Source: DATMER01 sp035556715
GTDB taxonomy: Bacteria > Acidobacteriota > Thermoanaerobaculia > Multivoradales > UBA5704
Assembly (NCBI GenBank): GCA_035556715.1
Contig: DATMER010000145.1
Coordinates: forward strand, 142,680 to 206,679
DNA: 64,000 nt
Direction: 5' to 3'
Part shown: positions 1 through 7,092 of the stretch, in pieces
Position numbering within the stretch: position 1 is the stretch's first letter
How the letters are laid out: the number at the start of each line of letters is the position of its first letter
Made by a program: the position numbers and the translations under genes
Notes under the pieces: generated by a model
The model's database searches: none
Told to the model about the DNA's origin: nothing
The model's input: only the letters and a program-made list of their open reading frames with translations

Positions 1-141
1 CAGCCCCGCCGGGCCGGCCACGTTGTCCGGGATGCACTCGACCGCGCCCAGCTCTCCGCGGTATCGGATCACCTCCCAGCGCCACTCGCTGCGGAAGCTG
101 ATCCCGGCGCCCCGGAAGGGCAGATGGGAGGGATCAACCAC
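1..141 (-). CDS. DUF692 (MNIO)-family protein, N-terminal fragment
   Basis: Reading leftward from a GTG at 141-139, the frame is open to the window edge. It gives about 47 residues containing PFRGAGISFRSEWRWEV and, later, GAVECIPDN. A glycine-rich start, an Arg, and then 'hydrophobic-E-x-I-x-x-N' is the N-terminal signature of DUF692, a TIM-barrel family now called MNIO (multinuclear non-heme iron-dependent oxidases). These enzymes modify cysteines of peptide substrates, for example MbnB and TglH. The start overlaps the stop of the upstream membrane protein by 8 bases, so the two are probably co-translated. Only the N-terminus is visible, so the metal ligands cannot be checked. The start codon is uncertain because the preceding DNA encodes a poly-Gly tail that resembles a ribosome site. 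Confidence 0.6.
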   Translation of the reverse strand, partial: MVDPSHLPFRGAGISFRSEWRWEVIRYRGELGAVECIPDNVAGPAGL

Positions 142-1084
142 CGCAGCCCCCGCACCCTCCGCCCCCGCCACAGCTTCCTCCCCCTCCGCCCCCTCCGCCA
201 CAGCTTCCGCCGCCTCCGCCGTCGACATACCCGCCGCCATCCCCGCGCTCCTTTCTCTTGTCCATGTCAGCAGGCACCGGCTGAAGCGCGGTGTTCAAGG
301 GCAGCATCGCCGGCAGCATCTGGAGGCCATAGATCCCGCTCACCAGCGCTATCTCGGAAAGACCGGCCCGGTAGCCGTGGCTCAGCTGGCTGGCCAGGCC
401 CTTGTGGGACTCCCGCAACCAGGAGAGATATCTGTCGCCGGCCCGGGTACGGGCGGGTGGCCGGAGGAGGAAGAACGCGGCCACCATGAAGACGATCATC
501 ATCAGGACCAGATACCCGATGTTCGTGCGGCCCCGGCCGATCGCCACGACGATCTTGGCCATCCCGAGAGCCGGAAGGGCCATCAGGACCAGCAGCCGGA
601 GGCGCTGGAACTTCTGGATCTGGACCTCGGACAAGACCAGGCCCTGGCGCCGCAGATCCTCTCCGATCTGCTTCAGGTAAGGCTCGACGGCGCGGCGCAC
701 GACCGATTCCCCTGCCGCGATCCCGATGCCGCTGTCCGCGGCCGCCAGGGCGGCGAGAGCGTCCGACTCGATGGGAGCCAGGGGCGGAGGCGGATCGTCA
801 TTCGGCCGGTGCAACGAGCGCCCTACCACAGTGATCAGCCCGGCCGAGACCAGGCTGCCGAGCACGGTGGGGACCACCTCCCGGGGACCGCCGCGCAGCA
901 GGGCGATTCCATAGGCATCCCCCTCGCGGGGGTAGACGCTGGGGCTCCAGCGCAAAGCCCCCGGGGAGGGTTCGGCGGCGGTAAGCAGACGGCTCCGCAT
1001 CGCCCAGCCGCCGACCAGGACAGTGACGCAGTAGAACAGGTAGAAGCGAAGGAAATCCGGGCCCATCATGTCCAGAGGGTTCAT
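134..1084 (-). CDS. TIGR04222-like membrane protein with Gly/Cys-only C-terminal tail
   Basis: A 316-residue protein. Its N-terminus holds a membrane segment (FLRFYLFYCVTVLVGGWAM). The middle contains two further hydrophobic stretches (about residues 165-210) separated by short basic loops. The last ~36 residues are almost pure glycine with four cysteines and a few serines. This layout matches the TIGR04222 family, whose members often end in such a low-complexity tail. A good ribosome site (GGGAG, 7 bases before ATG 1084) supports the start. It overlaps the downstream DUF692/MNIO gene, which suggests, without proof, that the Cys/Gly tail is the substrate of that enzyme. No biochemical function is established for the family. 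Confidence 0.75.
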   Translation of the reverse strand: MNPLDMMGPDFLRFYLFYCVTVLVGGWAMRSRLLTAAEPSPGALRWSPSVYPREGDAYGIALLRGGPREVVPTVLGSLVSAGLITVVGRSLHRPNDDPPPPLAPIESDALAALAAADSGIGIAAGESVVRRAVEPYLKQIGEDLRRQGLVLSEVQIQKFQRLRLLVLMALPALGMAKIVVAIGRGRTNIGYLVLMMIVFMVAAFFLLRPPARTRAGDRYLSWLRESHKGLASQLSHGYRAGLSEIALVSGIYGLQMLPAMLPLNTALQPVPADMDKRKERGDGGGYVDGGGGGSCGGGGGGGGSCGGGGGCGGCGG

Positions 1085-1226
1085 GGTGTCTCCCTTCTCA
1101 CCTCATCCATCTGTACGTTGCCTTGGAGCATCCGGCTAGCACCCGGTTGTGACATTCCGGTGACGGCTCGCCTCCGGGGCCGGCGCGCACCTGGATAGAA
1201 GAACAGTGCATTCGAAAGGAGAATCC

Positions 1227-2237
1227 ATGAGAGGTCGCCGTCCCGCGGTCGCGGCTGTCCTGGCCCTGGCGTTGTTCGCCATCGCCGGGCAGGCCGTCGC
1301 CCAACCCTGCCTGATCTTCGTCCACGGAAAGCAGACGAACACGAACACGTACACCAGCTACACCGCGGCCCGGAACTACTGGGTCAGCGGCTCCAGCGAC
1401 TTCCTCCGCACGGCCACCAAGAACCTCGCCACGCCCTACTACGTGGTGGGCTACAACGGCACCCGGCCCTACTTCGAGGCGCAGTCGGCCGGCGAGGTGG
1501 CCAACGAGATCGTCAACGCCACCAACGGCGGCGCGGACGGCGGCGGACGGCGCTGCGCCAGAACCTACGCTCAGGGCGGCACTTTCTGGGTGATTGCCCA
1601 CAGCATGGGCAACACGGTGATGGACTACATCCTGGGCAACAACGACGCCTCGGACCCGAACTTCAACTACAACGGCCCCTATGACCAGGTGGCCGCGCGC
1701 ATCAGCATGGTCGTCTCGGTGGGAGGCGCCCACCGCGGTTCCCAGGGAGCGGACGCGGTCTGCGGCAACAACAACTTCTTCTGCAACTTCATCGCCTCCT
1801 TCATCCAGAGCTGCGACGACGCGACGTACTGGCTGCGCAGCTCGGACGACGTCCAGGTGCGAACCTACGCCAACGCGCCGGCCAAGACCGTCTGGCTGAC
1901 CGGGGGCTACGAGGCCATCTTCGGCGCCAGCGCCTGCCTCTCGGGCGAGGACGACGGCGTGGTCCAGTACGCCTCGATCTTCGCCTGCAACGGCAGCGCG
2001 ACCGCGAGCTACGACAACTCGAACGTCTGCAACAACTCGAACAAGCAGGAGGCCTCCGGCTTCAGGAACCTCGACGCCTGCCACGAGAACCACGACGACG
2101 AGAGGAACGCCGTGGACTCGGACGTGCGCAAGGCCATCCCGGACGGCAACTGGTTCTGCGGCAGCGTGCGCTGCGCGCCGAACACCACCGTCCAGACCTC
2201 GATGACCACCGCCCAGTACATCACGCTGCTTTATTGA
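1227..2237 (+). CDS. Secreted lipase-like alpha/beta hydrolase
   Basis: A 336-residue protein starting at ATG 1227, chosen because AAAGGAG lies 5-6 bases upstream; an in-frame ATG at 1206 lacks a ribosome site. A signal peptide (basic RGRR, hydrophobic LALALFAIAG, cleavage after AVA) precedes the mature protein. CLIFVHGKQ is the oxyanion-hole 'HG' region, and WVIAHSMGNTVMDY holds the nucleophile elbow with Ser in A-H-S-M-G. Many cysteines and Asn/Gly-rich loops are typical of an extracytoplasmic, disulphide-containing enzyme. HENHDDERN near the C-terminus may supply the catalytic His. Substrate unknown; lipase or esterase is the family expectation. The next gene follows after 15 bases and probably forms an operon with it. 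Confidence 0.75.
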   Translation: MRGRRPAVAAVLALALFAIAGQAVAQPCLIFVHGKQTNTNTYTSYTAARNYWVSGSSDFLRTATKNLATPYYVVGYNGTRPYFEAQSAGEVANEIVNATNGGADGGGRRCARTYAQGGTFWVIAHSMGNTVMDYILGNNDASDPNFNYNGPYDQVAARISMVVSVGGAHRGSQGADAVCGNNNFFCNFIASFIQSCDDATYWLRSSDDVQVRTYANAPAKTVWLTGGYEAIFGASACLSGEDDGVVQYASIFACNGSATASYDNSNVCNNSNKQEASGFRNLDACHENHDDERNAVDSDVRKAIPDGNWFCGSVRCAPNTTVQTSMTTAQYITLLY

Positions 2238-2252
2238 GGCCAGGAGACAGCC

Positions 2253-3206
2253 ATGAGAAAGAGCTTTGGAATCATGATGATGACCCTGGCGGTGGCATTG
2301 GCGGCATTACCGTCCATCGCCCAGGAGAGGAGCTGGATCGCCCGTGAGACCGCGCGCGAGTACCAGGAGCAGGCGCGCTACCCCGAGCACTCCCGCGCCC
2401 TCAAGGTGGGGGAGACGGACCCGGTCAAGGAGAAGCGCACCGCCACGAAGCAGACGCAGCGCGGTCCGGCGGGGAAGAACGACGCCCTGAGCGTCTGGGC
2501 CGGCGCCGTGAGCTACGAGGTCGGGAAGCCGGTCCGCCTCTTCGCCACGGTCGAGGGCGGAGTCGCTCTCGAGGTCACCGGCGAGATCGTGGGCGCGGCC
2601 GGGGACCTGGTCGCCATGGTCGTCTACGCGGACAACGGCAAGGGCGTGGATCAAAAGGCCGGCGACGGCATCTGGTCGGCCCGCCTGCGGATGCCCGAAG
2701 GGCTGGAGCCCGAGCTGGCCGCGAGCTACATGGTGAAGGTCCGCTCCCGCCTGCTGGACGGCGACGTCCGCGAGAGCGTGGGCGGCTTCCTCTACAGCAA
2801 CCCCGCAGCGCACCTGACCGGCCGCTACCGCGACGAGCTGCGGGACGGCAACCTCGTGATCGCGGCCGAGGTGGACGTGACCCGGTCCGGTCGCTTCCAC
2901 CTCGCCGGCACGCTCCACTCCCTGAAGGGCGAGCCCCTCGGCACGGCCCAGGCTTCGGCGGAGCTGCAGCCCGGCCGGCAGTGGATCGAGCTGAGCTTCT
3001 ACGGCCTGATGTTCCACGACCGCAAGGTCGCCGGCCCCTACCGCCTGGGCACCGTCTCCCTCGCCACCACGGGAGGCATGCCCAACGCCCTGAACGACCT
3101 GGTCGAGAACGCCCACGTCACCCGGGCGTGGGGCATCGAGAAGATGACCTCGAAGCCGTTCGGGAACCCGCGGCTGTTGGAGGCGGCGAAGCGGCTGGAG
3201 AATTAG
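2253..3206 (+). CDS. Secreted protein of unknown function, beta-sandwich-like
   Basis: A 317-residue protein with an N-terminal signal peptide (KSFGIMMMTLAVALAALPSIAQ). A charged linker follows, then a segment resembling Ig-like 'choice-of-anchor' beta domains (VWAGAVSYEVGKPVRLFATVEGG; DNGKGVDQKAGDGIWSARLRMP). The motif 'D-x-G-x-x-x-D-x-x-A-G-D-G-x-(W/Y)' is common in extracellular repeats of this type. The C-terminal half is another beta-rich domain. It sits 15 bases after the lipase-like gene and may assist folding or anchoring of that enzyme; this is inferred from position only. I cannot assign a named family with certainty. Confidence 0.7.
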   Translation: MRKSFGIMMMTLAVALAALPSIAQERSWIARETAREYQEQARYPEHSRALKVGETDPVKEKRTATKQTQRGPAGKNDALSVWAGAVSYEVGKPVRLFATVEGGVALEVTGEIVGAAGDLVAMVVYADNGKGVDQKAGDGIWSARLRMPEGLEPELAASYMVKVRSRLLDGDVRESVGGFLYSNPAAHLTGRYRDELRDGNLVIAAEVDVTRSGRFHLAGTLHSLKGEPLGTAQASAELQPGRQWIELSFYGLMFHDRKVAGPYRLGTVSLATTGGMPNALNDLVENAHVTRAWGIEKMTSKPFGNPRLLEAAKRLEN

Positions 3207-3209
3207 GCG

Positions 3210-3317
3210 CTCACCCCCCAGCCCGGGGCCGGGGGTGAGGGCTCGAAGTAGACCAGCCGCTCCTCGATCCACCGAATCCGGTCCGCCTCCCCGACCCCCT
3301 CCCCGGGAGAGGGGGAG
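3210..3317. repeat. Dispersed CTCACCCC/CCCTCTCCC palindromic repeat, copy A
   Basis: Directly after the preceding stop lies an inverted repeat with arms CTCACCCCC (3210-3218) and GGGGGTGAG (3231-3239). A second C/G palindrome with core CTCCCCGGGAG follows at about 3295-3317. Related GGGGTGAGGG and CCCTCTCCC palindromes occur at 4214-4273, 38123-38147 and 49619-49775, so this is a dispersed family in this genome. It may also act as a terminator, but no T-run follows. Confidence 0.7.
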
Positions 3318-3347
3318 ACTTGCATTGAGTTACCCGAAGCAGGGGGA

Positions 3348-3397
3348 GGTGGCGTCCTCTCCCGCGGAGCGGGGGAGGATCGAGGAGGGGGTCTTCT
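3348..3397 (+). repeat. 50-bp direct repeat, left copy (flanks Uma2 gene)
   Basis: The 50 bases beginning GGTGGCGTCCTCTCCCGC and ending GAGGGGGTCTTCT recur at 4329-4378 with one mismatch. The two copies bracket the Uma2-family gene in direct orientation. Each contains its own small palindrome (CTCCCGC/GCGGGGGAG). Confidence 0.9.
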
Positions 3398-3509
3398 GCC
3401 TGTGCTATCCTGTCGTCCAGGAAGAGCATCGAAGAGACGCTCTCCCTTCCCTGGTGACGCCGATGCGCGATAGAATCCCGTCAACGAGAGACTCCGGAGG
3501 GAACTTGCC

Positions 3510-4205
3510 ATGAGCCAGCCAGCCTTTGCGGCGCTCACGCCTCTGCCCTTTGATCTCATTTTCAGTGACGGGGAGCCTTTGGAATCCGACTGGCACGTCG
3601 CACAGATGGAGCTTCTCAAGGGGCTGATCCGCCAAGTCATGGCGGAGAGCGGGCGGCGCGACTTCCACATCGGTGGCGACAACTTCGTCTACTACTCCCT
3701 GGAGCAGGCGCAGGACGTGATCCAGGGACGGCCCTATTTCCGCGGCCCGGATGTCTACTGGGTGGGAGGAGTCCAGCCCCGCCAGCGGCAGGGTTGGGTG
3801 TCCTGGGAGGAGGGCGGGCGCCTGCCCGACGTCATCGTCGAGCTGCTGTCCCCCTCGACCGCCCACATCGACCGCAACGAGAAAATGGACCTGTACGCCC
3901 GGGTGTTCCGGACCTCGGAGTACTACCTCTGCGAGCCACGGGGCCGGAAGCTCGAAGGCTTCCGCCTGTCGGGCGGCATGTACCGTCCGATGGAGCCCGA
4001 CGATCAGGGAAGGTTCTGGAGCGAGCAGCTCGGCGTCTCCTTCGGCCTCTGGCACGGCATCCGGGAGGACGTGATCGAAGCCGACTGGATTCGCCTGTTC
4101 CACCGCGACGGGACCCTGGTCCCCACCGAGGTCGAGGCAGCGAAACGGCGGGCCGACGAGGCGGAAGCGGAGGTCCGGCGGTTGCGCTCTCTGCTCGGGG
4201 AGTAG
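3510..4205 (+). CDS. Uma2-family (DUF820) putative restriction-endonuclease-fold protein
   Basis: A 231-residue protein. It carries the Uma2 hallmarks in order: a central 'G-P-D-V-Y-W-V' strand, LPDVIVELLSPSTAHIDRNEKMDLYAR (PD..(E)xL-S-P-S-T with the following D..K.x.Y helix), then V/EYYLCEP. The PD and E-x-x-S-P-S-T residues match the PD-(D/E)xK fold. Residues 205-231 are a charged coiled coil (AKRRADEAEAEVRRLRSLLG) often seen at Uma2 C-termini. GGAGGGAA lies 8 bases before ATG. Members are abundant in cyanobacteria and other large genomes, with unproven function. It is a single gene between two near-identical 50-bp direct repeats and is followed by a 20-bp-period array. Confidence 0.85.
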   Translation: MSQPAFAALTPLPFDLIFSDGEPLESDWHVAQMELLKGLIRQVMAESGRRDFHIGGDNFVYYSLEQAQDVIQGRPYFRGPDVYWVGGVQPRQRQGWVSWEEGGRLPDVIVELLSPSTAHIDRNEKMDLYARVFRTSEYYLCEPRGRKLEGFRLSGGMYRPMEPDDQGRFWSEQLGVSFGLWHGIREDVIEADWIRLFHRDGTLVPTEVEAAKRRADEAEAEVRRLRSLLGE

Positions 4206-4213
4206 TACCGGAG

Positions 4214-4273
4214 GCCCTCACCCCCGACCCCTCTCCCGGCCGCACGCCCGGACCCCCGGGAGAGGGGAGAGTG
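4214..4273. repeat. Dispersed CCCTCACCCC/CCCTCTCCC palindromic repeat, copy B
   Basis: Ten bases past the Uma2 stop: CCCTCACCCCCGACCCCT, then CTCCCGG, a short G/C loop and CCGGGAGAGGGG. It is the same element type as at 3210 and 49619. The inverted arms could fold and help end transcription of the Uma2 gene, but there is no T-run. Confidence 0.65.
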
Positions 4274-4328
4274 ACTGCGCCAACTTCATCTCCAACAGTG
4301 CCCCGCCTCCTGAGCCCACCTCAGGGGC

Positions 4329-4378
4329 GGTGGCGTCCTCTCCCGCGTAGCGGGGGAGGATCGAGGAGGGGGTCTTCT
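4329..4378 (+). repeat. 50-bp direct repeat, right copy (flanks Uma2 gene)
   Basis: It matches 3348-3397 in 49 of 50 positions; the only difference is G to T in the middle of the CGCGGAGCGG segment. It lies between the Uma2 gene and the first periodic array. Confidence 0.9.
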
Positions 4379-4380
4379 CT

Positions 4381-4620
4381 CTGCGCAGCCGGCGAGGCTC
4401 TTCGTCCGCAGGGAAGGCAGATCTGGCGCCGAATCGCCTCTCAACGCCGTTTTTAGGCTCTCAGCCGCGTGGAGAGGCGCTCAGCGGGATTTAGAGACTA
4501 TCCGCGTCGTTTTGAGCCTGTTTCCGCCGCTGAGAGTCTCTACGGGCCAAAATCAGGCTGTTCGCACCGCTAAAAGACTGTTCGCGCCGATTAGAGGCTA
4601 TCTGGGCCGATTTGAGGCAC
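4381..4620. repeat. Degenerate tandem array 1: twelve units, exactly 20 bp
   Basis: Written in rows of 20 bases from 4381, every row lines up without any insertion or deletion. The approximate consensus is TTCGCGCCGATTTGAGGCTG, with the GC(C/G)G block in the first half and (G/A)AGGCT in the second half best conserved. Individual units differ from each other at a third or more of positions. The last unit passes the stop codon of the neighbouring minus-strand gene (4598), so that protein's final residues are written in array sequence. No open reading frame explains it: 20 is not a multiple of three. No unit is separated by unique spacers as in CRISPR. Confidence 0.85.
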
Positions 4621-6715
4621 CCAGAGCGATCTCCTCCGAGAGCGCGGAGAGATTCTCCTGGACGATCTTCGTATTCGGGTGATCCGGCCCGAGGCTCCGC
4701 TCGAAGATCTCCACCGCCCGCCGCATCAGCGGCTCGGCTTCGGAAAGGCGGTTCGTCGCCTGGAGCAACGTTGCCAGGTTGTTGAGGTGGATGGCGACTT
4801 CGGGGTGTTGGCTGCCGAAGGAAGCCTCGTCGATGTCCAGGGCACGGCGCATCAGCGGCTCGGCCTCGGAAATGCGGTTCGTGTCCTGGAGCAACTGAGA
4901 CAGGTTGTTGAGGTCTCTGGCGACGTTGGGGTGCTCGCTGCCGAAGGACTCCTCGTCGATGGCTAGGGCGCGGCGCATCAGCGGTTCGGCCTCGGCGTAC
5001 AGGCTCCGCTCATGTAGATACTGGCCCAACTCGTTCATCAACCGGCTAGTCGGGTCGGTCAAACCTACCTCGTCCGCCAGCAGAACTATCCTCGCCGCAT
5101 GAGGCCTCAGCCCCGTCCAGACCGGCCAAGTGCGGACATCATTCGATGGAGAAGGCGAGTAGCCGTTAACGCTCCTCAGCGAGGCCTCGATCCAATCCTT
5201 CCGCCGTTCGGGAGGAATCCGGCCCTGAACAACCTCCTGCACGACCCGATGAACCGTGAACGTCTCCTCCTGGCGGGAGATCAACGAGTAGCTCTCCAAT
5301 TCCCCCAGGGCCTCATGGATCGAGCCTGCATCGTCGGTTTGCCCGGTCTCGGAGAGCAGAAGCTCGCAGGCACCCTTCACGATCTCCTTCTCGGATTCGA
5401 ACATCTTCTCGGGGATCGGGTCTGGAGCGAGGAAGGCGCACAGGCGCAGCAATGTCGCCGCAGTGGGCTTCAACTGGTCGAAGCTGGTCTTCCAGGTGGT
5501 CGCTACCGAGGCGGGGTAGCCCATTGCAGTCTCATCGTGCCATCCCACCACCCGCTCTCGCTCTTCTTCCCAGACTTCCAGATACTCCGAGAAGGATAGG
5601 CGGGTATGGACGATGTAGGCCCCGGCCTGCTCCAGAGCCAAGGGGAGCCCGTCGAGCTTTCTGGCGAGCTCACAGGCCCGGTCAACATCGTCAGTGGCAG
5701 AGCGACGAACTCCTTCAGTCCTCTTGAGGAGAAAGTCCCGGGCCTCTTCTGAGGAGATGGTATCGAGCGGCTGTGTTTGGACCCAAGGCGGCCAACCCCG
5801 CAGCCGTGAGGTAATGAGGACACGGCCTCCGGTGAAGCCCGGAAGCATCGCAAGGACCGCACCCTCTGCCTCCTTGGTATCCACGTTGTCCAGGATCAGC
5901 AGCCAGTCAGGGTGATCCTTCAGCCAGCGTAAGACAGCGGAGACCGTCTCCTCCTCAACTTGGGCTTTACGCTCATCCAGTTTCAGCAACTCGGCCCGAG
6001 CGAGGGCGGCCAGTCCGGTGCGGAGGCCCTCGGGGGAATCTGCTCGGACGAAGAACGCAGCGCGATACCGGGAACCAAAGACCCAGGCGTACTCCACTGC
6101 GAGGCGGGTCTTGCCGATCCCTCCCAGTCCATAGAGGGCTTTGTGCTGGACGATTGCCGTCTGGCCGCCGGTCTCCAGGCTTTCCGCCAGCTTCCGCAAC
6201 TCGTCGTCCCGGCCTTTCAGAAGATCGCCGAGGGGTGGGAACGGAAGGTTGTGGAGACGAGGGGGACCGGGCGGGGGAGGGCCGGGTTGGATGTTCGCCT
6301 CCGGCTTTTCACCCGTAATCCCCCAGACCAGCCGGTCGAGCCCCTGGTCCGTAATCCCAGCCCGAAGGTCGACCCAGGTGAAAGCGCGGAGGAAGATGGG
6401 AAGAGTCGGCTTGCTCGGAGCATCCGGCAGGAGCACAGGAATGACGGGCAGTTCTCGACCGACGAACTCGCTCAGGCAGGCTCTCATCTCCCGATCCTCC
6501 CAAGGCCCCAAGCCGTCCCGGCCGACGAGGACCGCCGCCGCCTTGGTGGTCTCGATGATCTCTTCCAGGGCCTGTTGCCAGTCTCGGCCGGGAACAAGGT
6601 CGTCCTCGTCCACCCAGACGCGGAGATGCCGTTCGCGGAGAGCCCTCGCGATATCGCGTACCGCAGGCTTGTCCTTACTGTTGTGGCTCAGGAAGAGATC
6701 GTAATCGGGAGCCAT
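4598..6715 (-). CDS. TIR-NB-ARC-TPR STAND protein, putative antiphage/NADase effector
   Basis: 705 residues. Residues 1-~135 form a TIR domain: YDLFLSHNSKDK (strand A), VWVDEDDLVPGRDW (BB loop), and GPWEDREM, in which the Glu four residues after Trp (about E76) fits the NAD-hydrolysis glutamate. A proline-rich linker follows. Residues ~165-500 are an NB-ARC STAND ATPase: Walker A GLGGIGKTRLA, Walker B LLILDNVD, sensor GRVLITSR, GLPLALEQAG (GxP motif). The C-terminus has about three ~42-residue TPR units of the 'AEPLMRRALxIDExxFGxxHP' kind. Such NLR-like proteins are known or predicted antiphage sensors: TPRs sense, NB-ARC oligomerises, TIR depletes NAD. Stand-alone gene. The C-terminus is encoded by the adjoining array. 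Confidence 0.85.
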   Translation of the reverse strand: MAPDYDLFLSHNSKDKPAVRDIARALRERHLRVWVDEDDLVPGRDWQQALEEIIETTKAAAVLVGRDGLGPWEDREMRACLSEFVGRELPVIPVLLPDAPSKPTLPIFLRAFTWVDLRAGITDQGLDRLVWGITGEKPEANIQPGPPPPGPPRLHNLPFPPLGDLLKGRDDELRKLAESLETGGQTAIVQHKALYGLGGIGKTRLAVEYAWVFGSRYRAAFFVRADSPEGLRTGLAALARAELLKLDERKAQVEEETVSAVLRWLKDHPDWLLILDNVDTKEAEGAVLAMLPGFTGGRVLITSRLRGWPPWVQTQPLDTISSEEARDFLLKRTEGVRRSATDDVDRACELARKLDGLPLALEQAGAYIVHTRLSFSEYLEVWEEERERVVGWHDETAMGYPASVATTWKTSFDQLKPTAATLLRLCAFLAPDPIPEKMFESEKEIVKGACELLLSETGQTDDAGSIHEALGELESYSLISRQEETFTVHRVVQEVVQGRIPPERRKDWIEASLRSVNGYSPSPSNDVRTWPVWTGLRPHAARIVLLADEVGLTDPTSRLMNELGQYLHERSLYAEAEPLMRRALAIDEESFGSEHPNVARDLNNLSQLLQDTNRISEAEPLMRRALDIDEASFGSQHPEVAIHLNNLATLLQATNRLSEAEPLMRRAVEIFERSLGPDHPNTKIVQENLSALSEEIALGASNRPR

Positions 6716-6835
6716 GGGATGGCGATGAGTTTACCAGTGAACGAAGAGCTGCTTTTGCTGGGAGCGCCGGCGTCCTTTTCCCGCCTCGCCGCCTGGGTGT
6801 CGTCGGATCCTCATCCCACGTCCGGGCCGTAGAGA

Positions 6836-7036
6836 TGCCCCCAGTCCTCTACCACGAACCTGCCGGGTGAACAGGGCCGGGGCGTCCCCCCACTGGTCCA
6901 CCGCAGGCCCACGCCAGTGCCACAGGCGTGAAAACCGGCCGGGCAATCCACGATGCCTGGCATCGGTGGTGCCTGGGGCCATGAGACGCCCCGACCCTGT
7001 ACACTCGGCAGCGGTCGTGGTAGAGGACTGGGGGCG
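6836..7036. repeat. 201-bp element with ~51-bp inverted repeat arms
   Basis: The 377-base gap between the NLR-like gene and the next gene holds no gene. The left arm 6836-6886 (TGCCCCCAGTCCTCTACC...) is the near-perfect reverse complement of the right arm 6985-7036 (...GGTAGAGGACTGGGGGCG), with a handful of mismatches and a one-base length difference. The ~98-base centre has further short stems, such as CACGCC/GGCGTG. The element could fold into one long hairpin and resembles a MITE or decayed IS ends. No target duplication could be confirmed. Confidence 0.8.
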
Positions 7037-7092
7037 TCTCTACCCAACAGCCGTTGTCTGTTCAGCCCCGGCGTGCCCCGGCAGCTCTGCAG

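Noticed and set aside
23..1198. Long plus-strand open frame of 391 codons over the TIGR04222-like gene
   Set aside because: Its protein has biased Gln/Arg/Pro composition and no domain; the minus-strand gene on the same DNA has a proper ribosome site, membrane helices and a recognisable tail.
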